Shown here: positions 16,981 through 25,076 of the stretch, one piece after another
How the letters are laid out: each line of letters starts with the position of its first letter
Numbering within the stretch: position 1 is the first letter of the stretch
Assembly (NCBI GenBank): GCA_040905025.1
Contig: JBBDSJ010000025.1
Location: 1 to 54,192 of the forward strand
Direction of reading: 5' to 3'
DNA: 54,192 nt
Source of the DNA: JBBDSJ01 sp040905025
GTDB taxonomy: Bacteria > Pseudomonadota > Gammaproteobacteria > Methylohalomonadales > Methylohalomonadaceae
Position numbers and translations under genes: made by a program
Notes under the pieces: model-generated
What the model was told of the DNA's origin: nothing
The model's input: the letters and a program-made list of their open reading frames with translations, nothing else
Database searches by the model: none

Positions 16981-17911
16981 GTTCACCAGCAGTTTCTGGA
17001 GTTGGTATATTGCCATCCCGACGATTGCTGGCATTCTTGCAATGTTCTGGCTTATTCGCTGGTTGTCTGTCGATCACAAGGGCAAGCCCGGCGAGCAGGT
17101 TGAGACGATGGGGCATGTCTGGGACGACGATCTGGAGGAGTATAACAACCCGTTGCCACGGTGGTGGTTAAACCTGTTTTATATCACGTTGTTTTTTGGC
17201 ATAGGTTATCTTGTACTTTTTCCGGGGCTGGGTTCATACAAGGGGCTATTGAACTGGAGCAGCCAGGGCAAGTACGAACAGGAGATGCAGGAAGCAGAAG
17301 AAAAATATGGTCCAATTTTTGAAGAATATAAAGCTATCCCGGCCCAGGTACTTGCAGAGAATGAAGATGCTATCAAGATAGGCGAACGCCTGTTCTCGAA
17401 TTATTGTGCCACCTGCCATGGCGCCGATGCGCGGGGCGTGCCGGGCTTTCCCAATTTGCGTGATAACGATTGGCTATACGGCAACAAGCCCGAGCAAATT
17501 CATCTGAGTATTGCGCAGGGACGTCAGGGTTTCATGCCGGCATGGAAAGATATATTAAATGATGATCAGATAGCCAGTGTCGCTGAGTATGTGCGGCATT
17601 TAAGCGGGCTGCAAACTGATGCCGACATGATCTCGGCGGGCAAGGAAGTTTACTCGAACAGTTGTGTAGCATGTCATGGCGCAGAAGGGAAGGGTAATCA
17701 GCAGCTTGGTGCACCCAATCTTGTTAATAACATATGGTTGTATGGTAGTTCATCCGAGCAAGTCGTGAAATCTATACGTGATGGTCGTATCGGCAAGATG
17801 CCACCACACAAGGAATTCCTCGGTGATGCCAAAATACATCTCCTTGTAGCCTATATTCTCAGCATTTCCGAGACCAGCCCTGAAGCCGGAAAATCAGCGA
17901 CTGACGATTGA
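16973..17911 (+). CDS. ccoP: cbb3-type cytochrome c oxidase subunit III (diheme c)
   Basis: The 312-residue subunit has two N-terminal membrane helices, the CcoP signature THVWDDDL-like stretch (GHVWDDDLEEYNNPLPRWW) and two heme c sites, NYCATCHGADARG and NSCVACHGAEGKG, each with a downstream Met ligand (FMPAW, KMPPH). It receives electrons from soluble cytochrome c and hands them to CcoO. It overlaps ccoQ at its start and ccoG follows within 2 bp, showing tight coupling. Confidence 0.97.
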   Translation: MFEFTSSFWSWYIAIPTIAGILAMFWLIRWLSVDHKGKPGEQVETMGHVWDDDLEEYNNPLPRWWLNLFYITLFFGIGYLVLFPGLGSYKGLLNWSSQGKYEQEMQEAEEKYGPIFEEYKAIPAQVLAENEDAIKIGERLFSNYCATCHGADARGVPGFPNLRDNDWLYGNKPEQIHLSIAQGRQGFMPAWKDILNDDQIASVAEYVRHLSGLQTDADMISAGKEVYSNSCVACHGAEGKGNQQLGAPNLVNNIWLYGSSSEQVVKSIRDGRIGKMPPHKEFLGDAKIHLLVAYILSISETSPEAGKSATDD

Positions 17912-17913
17912 CG

Positions 17914-19335
17914 ATGTCACATCCGGCAGGCAACAAGATTATTCCAATCAAACCTGCCCCTGAGCCGGAAGTCCGGGATTTTCTCTACGAAAAGCGGCAG
18001 AAAATCTACCCCCGTGAAGTACATGGGCTGTTCGCCACCCTGCGAACCACTACGGTATGTGTATTGCTCGGGATTTTTTATGGTCTACCCTGGTTACAAT
18101 ATGAAGGGAGACAGGCCATATTGCTTGATCTGCCCGCACGTAAATTCCACTTTTTCAATCTGACATTCTGGCCACAGGATTTTGTTTTTCTGACGGGCCT
18201 GTTACTGCTTGCTGCCCTGTCGTTGTTTTTCTTTACTGCACTGGCAGGTCGTCTCTGGTGCGGGTATGCATGTCCACAGACAGTATGGACTGAAACATTT
18301 TTGTGGATGGAGCGTCTTGTCGAAGGCGATCGGCGCAAACAGATGAAACTGGATAATGCGCCAATGAGCATACGGAAACTGCGCATCAAGTTTACCAAGC
18401 ACAGTCTCTGGATCATATTTGCCGCGTTTACCGGGTTTACTTTTGTCGGTTATTTCACGCCGATAAACGAGTTATGGTTCAAGCTGACTTCATTTAATGC
18501 CGGCCCCTGGGAGACTTTCTGGGTCGTATTTTATGGTTTTGCGACCTACGGGAATGCCGGTTGGATGCGTGAGCAGGTATGCAAGTATATGTGTCCCTAT
18601 GCACGTTTCCAGGGTGCCATGTTTGATCGCGATACACTTATCGTTTCCTATGATCCACAACGTGGTGAACCCCGTGGATCTCGTCGAAGAGACAGTAACC
18701 AGAGTGAAATCGGCCTGGGAGATTGTATTGATTGCCATTTGTGCGTTCAGGTATGTCCGACCGGAATAGATATACGTGATGGTCAGCAATATGAGTGTAT
18801 TAACTGTTCTGCCTGTATTGATGCCTGTGATTCTGTTATGGACAAGATGAACTATCCACAGGGGCTTGTTCGATATACAACACAAAATGCTGTTGACGGG
18901 AAGCCGACGCATATAATCAGACCACGTATTATTATTTACGGGATGGCATTGCTGATACTTATGGCTGTGCTGGTGATCGGGGTCATCATGAGAACGCCGT
19001 TTGATTTCGATATCATGCGGGACAGAAACAGCTTGTTTCGCGAATCAACCGAAGGCGTTATTGAAAATGTTTATACTTTGCGTTTTCTCAACAAGGATCA
19101 CCAGGCACATGAGTATCAGCTTGAAGTTACGGGATTGCCCGGTATAGAGAGACTGATTGATCACAAGCATATTATCCTGGATGGCGGGGAAATTATTGAA
19201 GTGCCTGTGCGTGTGCGTGTAAACAGCGATGTGCTTGGCAAGCGTAGTGAACGCATTTATTTTGAGGTGACGAGTATGCAACATCAGGATATTGTTATTA
19301 CCAAAGAAGCACGTTTTCTGGGGCCTGTTAAATGA
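17914..19335 (+). CDS. ccoG: Cytochrome oxidase accessory protein CcoG (RdxA/FixG), polyferredoxin-like
   Basis: The 473-residue membrane protein has four to five helices, cysteine motifs LWCGYACPQTVWTE and VCKYMCPYARFQGAMFD, two 4Fe-4S clusters of ferredoxin type (CIDCHLCVQVCPTGIDIR and CINCSACIDACDSVMDK) and a C-terminal Ig-like periplasmic domain. CcoG is a cupric reductase that supplies Cu(I) for cbb3 assembly in other proteobacteria. I chose ATG 17914, 2 bp after the ccoP stop, over the overlapping TTG at 17908. Its stop overlaps the ccoH start (ATGA). Confidence 0.95.
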   Translation: MSHPAGNKIIPIKPAPEPEVRDFLYEKRQKIYPREVHGLFATLRTTTVCVLLGIFYGLPWLQYEGRQAILLDLPARKFHFFNLTFWPQDFVFLTGLLLLAALSLFFFTALAGRLWCGYACPQTVWTETFLWMERLVEGDRRKQMKLDNAPMSIRKLRIKFTKHSLWIIFAAFTGFTFVGYFTPINELWFKLTSFNAGPWETFWVVFYGFATYGNAGWMREQVCKYMCPYARFQGAMFDRDTLIVSYDPQRGEPRGSRRRDSNQSEIGLGDCIDCHLCVQVCPTGIDIRDGQQYECINCSACIDACDSVMDKMNYPQGLVRYTTQNAVDGKPTHIIRPRIIIYGMALLILMAVLVIGVIMRTPFDFDIMRDRNSLFRESTEGVIENVYTLRFLNKDHQAHEYQLEVTGLPGIERLIDHKHIILDGGEIIEVPVRVRVNSDVLGKRSERIYFEVTSMQHQDIVITKEARFLGPVK

Positions 19336-19820
19336 TTCATGTAACTTCGACCAGTCCGGATGTAACACCAGTTCGCTGGTATCGTGAGGCTTATGTCTGG
19401 CTGATTATTCTGTTTCCGGTGTTATCAATTATAATGGGCATCACCATATTGACCCTCTCAATTAAAAGTTTTGATGGCATGGTGGTTGATGATTATTACA
19501 AGCAGGGAATGATTATCAATGAAGTATTGGCTCGCGATGACAAGGCGCGTGAATCCGGGTTAAATGCCAGGCTTGCTTGGGAAGCGACGAGTGATACCAT
19601 TCAGATAGAGTTGTCAGCTGATTCCGGTTTCAATTATCCGGACGAACTGAAGGCTGCATTCATGCATGCTACCCGCGGCGGACTTGATGTGACTGTACAG
19701 CTTAATCGTATCGGTGAGCAAAGCTATCTGGCGACAGCGCCCGGGTTGGCGCCGGGACGTTGGCACGTCGAGATAGCAGCTGGTGATTGGCGACTACTTG
19801 AAGAACATTGGCAGGAGTAA
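19332..19820 (+). CDS. ccoH: FixH/CcoH family cbb3 assembly protein
   Basis: The 162-residue protein has one N-terminal membrane helix (WLIILFPVLSIIMGITILTL) and the FixH phrase VVDDYYKQGMIINEVLARDDKA, followed by a periplasmic beta domain ending APGRWHVEIAAGDWRLLEEHW. FixH/CcoH interacts with the early cbb3 assembly intermediate. Its ATG overlaps the ccoG stop. It is the last gene of the operon and a hairpin terminator follows at 19914. Confidence 0.9.
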   Translation: MIHVTSTSPDVTPVRWYREAYVWLIILFPVLSIIMGITILTLSIKSFDGMVVDDYYKQGMIINEVLARDDKARESGLNARLAWEATSDTIQIELSADSGFNYPDELKAAFMHATRGGLDVTVQLNRIGEQSYLATAPGLAPGRWHVEIAAGDWRLLEEHWQE

Positions 19821-19850
19821 TTTACTGGCAAGAAAATTCAGTATTGATTC

Positions 19851-19880
19851 AAAAAAATAGAGCGCCATAAAGACGCTCTA
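19851..19880 (-). terminator. Rho-independent terminator of the 100-residue unknown gene
   Basis: Read on the minus strand, TAGAGCG, a 9-base loop and CGCTCTA are followed by seven T. It lies 110 bp after the stop of the minus-strand gene at 19991. Confidence 0.8.
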
Positions 19881-19913
19881 TCAAGTCATGACCCTTCATC
19901 CCACCGAAGGGGC

Positions 19914-19949
19914 GAGGCGACTGCCTGAGCAGTGCCTCATTCTTGTTTT
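19914..19949 (+). terminator. Probable terminator of the cco operon
   Basis: GAGGC-g-ACTGC, loop CTGA, GCAGT-GCCTC (one bulged G), followed by ATTCTTGTTTT. It lies 94 bp after ccoH in the right orientation. Confidence 0.6.
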
Positions 19950-19990
19950 AGTTTGTGGCTGGGATTCGGTGTAGCGCCTGACTGGTATTA

Positions 19991-20293
19991 TCAGTTCAGT
20001 AATTGTGCTGGCTTGCCGGTTTGTGTTGACGGCCGTGAGGTCTCTATCATCGTCAACATGCTGATGGCTTCCTGCAGCCCATTGGAAAATAGCTGCAGCG
20101 TTTCGTTATCCATTTCCTGCTGATTCAGTCTTGCCGCCAGAAGCTGATGGTTCAGTTCGCCATGAATCTGCTTGTATGCCGCTACATACAGCCCCAGTAA
20201 CCGCAAACTCTGTTCCAGCGAACCCTTCTCGCTCATCTCCAGTAAATGCCGCAGCTCGGTCTCGTTTGATCGCAGTTGCTGTATGTCAGTCAT
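19991..20293 (-). CDS. Small helical protein of unknown function
   Basis: The 100-residue protein (MTDIQQLRSNETELRHLLEM..., SLRLLGLYVAAYKQIHGELN, LQLFSNGLQEAISMLTMIE) is predicted to be almost entirely helical, without a signal peptide or membrane segment. I do not recognise a family. It is convincing as a gene because the ATG at 20293 follows AGGAG at the right distance and because a textbook terminator lies downstream at 19880-19851. It is a single-gene unit between the cco operon and the DUF1631 gene. A regulatory or adaptor role is possible but nothing in the sequence shows it. Confidence 0.6.
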   Translation of the reverse strand: MTDIQQLRSNETELRHLLEMSEKGSLEQSLRLLGLYVAAYKQIHGELNHQLLAARLNQQEMDNETLQLFSNGLQEAISMLTMIETSRPSTQTGKPAQLLN

Positions 20294-20701
20294 GGTCTTT
20301 GCTCCTGTCGGGCCACCAGGTGACGCGACGCTGTTTTATTACTCACTCCGGTGTTTATATGGAGCAAAGCCTGTGCCATTCATTAAAATCGAATAAAAAT
20401 AAGAAGTTAGGAATTCAGGCCTGATGTGTAAGGTGATTTCGGGCGGGTTTTTGTCGTCTGCAGACGACAAAAAACTGATGCTGACTGATATGGCCTGGAA
20501 ACGGGCCACGCTGTGACGCAATGCGCAAATTTCACATTTCGACTGTGACCCCGTTAGCAGGATGTCGTTGCGGTCTTTGCTGTTCCGCGCACATTGCTCT
20601 AAAACACTGATTAGTTTTGAAAAAATTACCTGTCAGATAAAACAGGTTTCATGCAGATTGCCATGCAAGGCATTCACCACTGTCGTACGAGGTAAATTGC
20701 C
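20294..20701. other. 408-bp intergenic region with a perfect 26-bp palindrome
   Basis: No credible gene is seen. The region holds the RBS and promoter area of the minus-strand small gene, the palindrome at 20448-20473, a weak hairpin ACCTGT...ACAGGT near 20628-20647, and GAGG (20689-20692) serving the DUF1631 start. Confidence 0.6.
20448..20473. promoter_or_regulatory. Perfect 26-bp palindrome, likely operator
   Basis: The left arm TTTTTGTCGTCTG (20448-20460) is followed at once by its exact reverse complement CAGACGACAAAAA (20461-20473). It lies between the divergent small unknown gene (start 20293) and the DUF1631 gene (start 20702). The T-tract on one side and A-tract on the other also allow a compact bidirectional terminator, but both flanking genes point away, so an operator is more likely. 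Confidence 0.5.
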
Positions 20702-23308
20702 ATGGTTGAAAGCAACGTTGTCAGAATGCCGAACAGGACCGATCAGGCCAGCCCCCATGGCCACAAGACCGGCCAACAGCAACAGTCACTGATCCGGCAC
20801 AGCCATGAACTGATCAGTAACCGTATCCGCACGGCGGTTGCCGCGACGCTTGAACGCGTTGATGATGCCTTGTTTGATCTTGCCGATCATTCCAGCAGTA
20901 CAACCCAGCAGAATCTGTATTTCGATGCAATGCGTGAAGTACGTCTGCGCCGCGATCAAATCAAGACACGATTTAATGCCCAACTGGAACAATTGTTTGA
21001 CCAGGCCATGGCTGGCGCTACAAAAAAATCGGCGGCCAGTGACGATGACAGTGCATTGCAACTGGTTGATGAGTCCGATCTGGAGCAATCACTGGCTGTC
21101 GTCAACGCTGTCGGTAAACTTTCAAGTCACTGCCGCGAAGCTTTGTTTGCGCTGGATAAACGTATGGGGATTTTGCTGGCAGATCCGGAGCTTGAACAAC
21201 ACAGTAATCCGCTCGGCCCGGAGCCTGTCTGCCAGGTATTTGGTGAAGCCTGCAAAATCATTGAATCCGGTATTGAAATCCGCCTGTTATTGTTCAAGTT
21301 GTTTGAGCAGCAAATGACACGTGCTTTACAGGAAGGGTATCAATCCGCGAATGATTATCTGGTGGAAAACGATGTCTTGCCTGAAATCAAGACCCGGGTG
21401 CGCAAATCGCCGGATCATTCTGTCAGTAGCAGATCGGCTGATTTTACTTCAGCAGATATTACTGCTGACAGTGAAGCTGCTGATGTGTTTGGCTTGTTGC
21501 AACAGTTGCTACAAAAGCAGAGCCAGCTAACGCATGGTTATAGTCAAGGTGTTCCGGCCGGTACAGGCGGTGCGAATACGACCAGTCAGTCAGCAACATC
21601 GCTCACCAATACACAAATGCTGTCGCAGTTAACGCAACTTCAGCAACATCCACCAGGTTTCAGCGGACCGATTGCAGCTGATTCGATTTCAGCGGCGGGC
21701 GAGATCAACGTGCTGCGGCAACTGCAAACGCAGGGTGTACTGGTGGCCAATAACACGGTCGACGGTCAGACCATTGATATCGTGGCGTTGATGTTTGATT
21801 ACATTCTTGATGATGCGGCTGTGCCGGCAGTTATCAAGGCACAGATTGGCCGTTTGCAGATCCCGGTTCTGAAAGCCGCGTTGATTGACAAAACTCTGTT
21901 CTCAAAAAAACAGCATCCGGTCCGGCGGTTGCTGGATCGAATTGCCCAGGCAGGTGTCGCGTGGGAAGTTGATGCAATCAATGAACTCGTTACTGTGGTG
22001 GATCGCGGTGTACAAAAAATCACCGAGCAGTTTGATGAAAACGTGGAAGTATTTGCTGAAGTGCTGAATGAACTGGAGGCAGTCATTGCCGAGCAGGATC
22101 AGGAAATTGCCAGTCGCCAGGAGCGTATCGCCAAGGTGTTGAAAGGCCGCGATCAGGTCGCCGAGGCCAAGCGCCAGGTCAAGGCGGCATTTACTGAACG
22201 GCTGGATGGCAATGCGATCCCGGCATTTGTGGCTGATTTTTTGTTGCGTCGCTGGTCGGATGCCTTGTTGACGACTTATCTTAATGAAGGCGCGCAAAGT
22301 CCGCTCTGGCAACAACAGTTACAGGTTGTTGATGATCTCATCTGGAGTCTGACGCCGAAAAATTCAGTCGCAGAGCGCAAACAATTAATCGGCCTGTTGC
22401 CGCGTCTGTTGATTCAACTGAAAGCCAGTATGAAGAAAATGGGTCTGTCCGATGCTGAGCGGGTTGATTTTCTGAATCAATTGGCCGAGTGCCATACGCG
22501 TTCGGTAAAAGCCGAAGCGGTAAAGCCCGCAGCACCTGAAGCAGCGCCTGCAGTTGTTGCTACGCCAACAGTCGCTGCAGCTACAGACAAGCTGGACACA
22601 ACACAACCGGATTCAAGCGCAGGTACTGATGTGGACTTGTCTGATTATGACTTTGAAGACAGTCCGTTTCTGCATCCTGAATTGTTTGCTGATGAAGCTG
22701 CAAACGCTTCTGCAGATGAGGTTAGTGAAAACCCGGATCATGCACGTATAGCCAGTGAAGACCCGACTATCCCGCGCCACGATGTCCCGTTCAAGAGTGT
22801 GTTGCTTTATGATCAGGTGGCACCGGTGGATTCTGGTGGTGAGAGCATCGCCATTGATGAATCGCTGGAAGACTACTTCAAGGATAACGCCCAGGTTATG
22901 CAGATGCTCAGTACAACTGAGCTAGCCGTCGAGGAGATCGAATTGATTGATGAATCACATGAAGTCTTCGATCCTACCGGTGGAGCTGCCATGGCAACAA
23001 CGGCAGAAGAAGATCCGGTATTGCAATCGGCATTGACTGAAGTGGAGGCACTTGAACCCGGCAGTTGGCTGGAATTTTCTGATGAGGATGGCAACGTACG
23101 CCGGTTGCGATTGCAATGGTTGAGTGAAAGTCATGAAATGCTGACATTCACAGATCGTCGGGGCCGTACTGTTGTGCGTAAATCAAGATACGGCCTTGCA
23201 GCAGACATTCTCGCCGGACGTGCCTGGATATTGCAGAGCACACCATTATTCGACCGTGCCGTCAGCAGTGTGATGGATCAACTGGGCAAGTTGACCAGGA
23301 ATGCCTGA
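20702..23308 (+). CDS. DUF1631 family protein
   Basis: The 868-residue soluble protein fits DUF1631, a large gammaproteobacterial family. It has an N-terminal helical region (HSHELISNRIRTAVAATLERVDDALFD is the start), a middle conserved helical core (about residues 340-600, including VDGQTIDIVALMFDYILDD and HPVRRLLDRIAQAGVAW), an acidic Ala/Pro-rich linker (about 600-760) and a small C-terminal beta domain (EPGSWLEFSDEDGNVRRLRL, DRRGRTVVRKSRYGLAADIL) that resembles PilZ-type folds. The family's function is not established; links to cyclic-di-GMP or motility have been suggested from domain similarity. It is preceded by GAGG at 20689-20692 and is apparently a single-gene unit. Confidence 0.8.
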   Translation: MVESNVVRMPNRTDQASPHGHKTGQQQQSLIRHSHELISNRIRTAVAATLERVDDALFDLADHSSSTTQQNLYFDAMREVRLRRDQIKTRFNAQLEQLFDQAMAGATKKSAASDDDSALQLVDESDLEQSLAVVNAVGKLSSHCREALFALDKRMGILLADPELEQHSNPLGPEPVCQVFGEACKIIESGIEIRLLLFKLFEQQMTRALQEGYQSANDYLVENDVLPEIKTRVRKSPDHSVSSRSADFTSADITADSEAADVFGLLQQLLQKQSQLTHGYSQGVPAGTGGANTTSQSATSLTNTQMLSQLTQLQQHPPGFSGPIAADSISAAGEINVLRQLQTQGVLVANNTVDGQTIDIVALMFDYILDDAAVPAVIKAQIGRLQIPVLKAALIDKTLFSKKQHPVRRLLDRIAQAGVAWEVDAINELVTVVDRGVQKITEQFDENVEVFAEVLNELEAVIAEQDQEIASRQERIAKVLKGRDQVAEAKRQVKAAFTERLDGNAIPAFVADFLLRRWSDALLTTYLNEGAQSPLWQQQLQVVDDLIWSLTPKNSVAERKQLIGLLPRLLIQLKASMKKMGLSDAERVDFLNQLAECHTRSVKAEAVKPAAPEAAPAVVATPTVAAATDKLDTTQPDSSAGTDVDLSDYDFEDSPFLHPELFADEAANASADEVSENPDHARIASEDPTIPRHDVPFKSVLLYDQVAPVDSGGESIAIDESLEDYFKDNAQVMQMLSTTELAVEEIELIDESHEVFDPTGGAAMATTAEEDPVLQSALTEVEALEPGSWLEFSDEDGNVRRLRLQWLSESHEMLTFTDRRGRTVVRKSRYGLAADILAGRAWILQSTPLFDRAVSSVMDQLGKLTRNA

Positions 23309-23379
23309 AAAAGGCAATGCTGGTTGACAAAGGGGATGAGCGTCAGCCTGACCCCAGGCCAATGTTCGTTTGAGCCAGG

Positions 23380-23408
23380 TTGACTTGGCGAGGCAGATTT
23401 ACTAATCT
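23380..23408 (+). promoter_or_regulatory. Candidate promoter of the riboswitch-metZ unit
   Basis: TTGACT at 23380-23385, a 17-bp spacer and TAATCT at 23403-23408 predict a start near 23415, about 14 bases before the aptamer. Confidence 0.45.
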
Positions 23409-23428
23409 AGTTAAATCAACAATTTGAA

Positions 23429-23481
23429 AGCGCCGATTTGACCTTCAGCTTGCGGGCGCTAAAAAAATACTGCTAAAGAGA
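23429..23481 (+). ncRNA. SAM-II (SAM-alpha) riboswitch aptamer
   Basis: The segment AGCGCCGATTTGACC, then CTTGCGGGCGCT, an A-rich stretch and GCTAAAGAGA follows the SAM-II pseudoknot consensus (GCGCxGAUUURACC ... UUGCxxGCGC ... GCUAAARRGR) in order and spacing. The first stem pairs AGCGCC with GGCGCT; the A-rich strand and GCTAAA form the pseudoknot side. It lies directly upstream of metZ, a methionine-synthesis gene, which is the expected target. When bound to S-adenosylmethionine it should lower metZ expression. SAM-II is best known from alphaproteobacteria. Identification is by memory of the consensus, not a covariance search. Confidence 0.8.
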
Positions 23482-23485
23482 TTCG

Positions 23486-23518
23486 CCTGCTTTAGCCAAT
23501 GCTGACGCGGGTTTTTTT
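23486..23518 (+). terminator. Rho-independent terminator directly after the SAM-II aptamer
   Basis: CCTGC, a T/C mismatch, TTAGC, loop CAAT, GCTGA, GCGGG, then seven T (23512-23518). It begins five bases after the aptamer and 55 bp before metZ, so it is positioned to act as a transcription attenuator controlled by the riboswitch. Confidence 0.75.
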
Positions 23519-23572
23519 GTGCCCGGAATTTGATGCAAGAGTTTGAATATAAACATAAATCCGGAAATGCCA

Positions 23573-24766
23573 ATGTCTGACAAGTACGAAAACGATGCTA
23601 TCGATACGCGCGCGGTACGTGCCGGCCAGGTACGTAGCCCGGAGGGTGAACACAGCGAGCTGATTTTTGCGACTTCCAGTTTTGTATTCGCAAATGCTGC
23701 GGAGGCCGCCGAACGGTTTGGTGGTCACAGCGAGGGCAATATCTATTCGCGCTTTACCAACCCGACTGTCCGCACATTTGAGGAGAGGCTGGCAGCGTTG
23801 GAAGGTGGCGAACGCTGCGTGGCAACCTCGTCCGGCATGAGCGCGATTTTAAGCACGTGCCTGGGTTTGTTGCAGGGTGGTGATCATATTGTCTCGTCAC
23901 GCGCAATTTTCGGTACCACCGTCAATCTGTTTAATAAAATCCTGAGCAAGTTTGGCCTCGAAACAACATTTGTGCCGTTGACGGACTATGCTGCCTGGGC
24001 GGCGGCGATCCGGCCGCAGACCAGAATGCTGTTTCTGGAAACACCGTCGAATCCGTTGACCGAGATTGCGGACATTCCGCGGCTTGCCGAACTGGCGCAT
24101 AAGAATGACTGCCTGCTGGTGGTGGACAACTGTTTCTGTACGCCAATCCTGCAGCAACCGTTCGCACTCGGAGCCGATATTGTCATTCATTCAGCGACCA
24201 AGTATCTCGACGGCCAGGGCCGCTGTGTCGGCGGTGCCGTTATCGGTCCCAAGGCTTTGATGGATGAACATATTTTTGGCTTTTTGCGCACAGCCGGGCC
24301 GACCATGAGTCCGTTCAATGCCTGGGTGTTTTTGAAAGGTCTGGAGACTTTGGGTATCCGCATGCGCGCGCATTCGGACGCCGCGAATCAGCTCGCGCAC
24401 TGGCTGGAAGGGCAGCCCGGTATAGATAAGGTCTACTTCCCGGGTCTGGCCAGCCATCCACAGCATGCACTCGCAACCCGTCAGCAAAGCGGTTATAGCG
24501 GGATTGTCAGTTTTGAGGTGACCGGCGGCAAGGCGGCGGCCTGGCGCTTTATTGACAATACCCGGCTGTTTTCGATTACTGCCAATCTTGGCGACACGAA
24601 GAGCACGATCACTCACCCGGCAACGACTACACACTCGCGGCTGAGTGATGATGAACGGGCAGCGGCCGGTATCAAGGATGGTCTGGTGCGGATTTCCGCC
24701 GGGCTCGAGGACATCGGCGATCTGCAAGCGGATCTCGCAATCGCGCTGGCAGCCAGCCGGCGCTGA
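23573..24766 (+). CDS. metZ: O-succinylhomoserine sulfhydrylase
   Basis: The 397-residue PLP enzyme makes homocysteine from O-succinylhomoserine and sulfide in methionine synthesis. It is a Cys/Met-metabolism fold-I enzyme: substrate/PLP residues in IYSRFTNPT, the phosphate loop TSSGMSAI and the Schiff-base lysine Lys210 in HSATKYLDGQGRCVGG, a stretch typical of MetZ rather than MetB or MetC. I chose ATG 23573 (GGAA at 23563-23566); ATG 23567 is equally possible. It is controlled by the SAM-II aptamer and terminator upstream and appears to be a single-gene unit. Confidence 0.93.
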   Translation: MSDKYENDAIDTRAVRAGQVRSPEGEHSELIFATSSFVFANAAEAAERFGGHSEGNIYSRFTNPTVRTFEERLAALEGGERCVATSSGMSAILSTCLGLLQGGDHIVSSRAIFGTTVNLFNKILSKFGLETTFVPLTDYAAWAAAIRPQTRMLFLETPSNPLTEIADIPRLAELAHKNDCLLVVDNCFCTPILQQPFALGADIVIHSATKYLDGQGRCVGGAVIGPKALMDEHIFGFLRTAGPTMSPFNAWVFLKGLETLGIRMRAHSDAANQLAHWLEGQPGIDKVYFPGLASHPQHALATRQQSGYSGIVSFEVTGGKAAAWRFIDNTRLFSITANLGDTKSTITHPATTTHSRLSDDERAAAGIKDGLVRISAGLEDIGDLQADLAIALAASRR

Positions 24767-25076
24767 TTAGTTGCTAGTCCGGTTTGCTACCATAGCCGCC
24801 GTTGTGCTCAAACTCCGCAAAAAATGTGCAATGCAGCACAAAATCACTTAAAATTATCGCTTTTCCGATTTTCAAATCCTTGTGCTAGCATTGATGCCTC
24901 GCGCGCGGGGATCGATGCAGCATTGACGCCTCGTAAAAATAATAACAACGCCAAATTTCATTCCCACACGGCTGTGGGCTGATTTTGAAACCATGCAGCG
25001 ATCAATTTTTGTTCTGTTTTTATTTTATTAATCAAATACATATTAAAGCCTAACGGCAACGAAGGAGAGCTTAATA
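24767..25076. other. 310-bp intergenic region before the serine-cycle operon
   Basis: No gene is seen. A 6-bp hairpin CCCACA-CGGC-TGTGGG lies at 24963-24978 without a strong T-tract. The stretch 25010-25050 is very AT-rich and should hold the operon promoter, although I cannot pick hexamers with confidence. GAAGGAGAG just before 25077 is the sgaA ribosome-binding site. Confidence 0.5.

Noticed and set aside
19858..19949. Possible small RNA gene made of the two hairpins after ccoH
   Set aside because: Each hairpin is explained as a terminator of one of the two flanking convergent genes; no promoter is seen between them.
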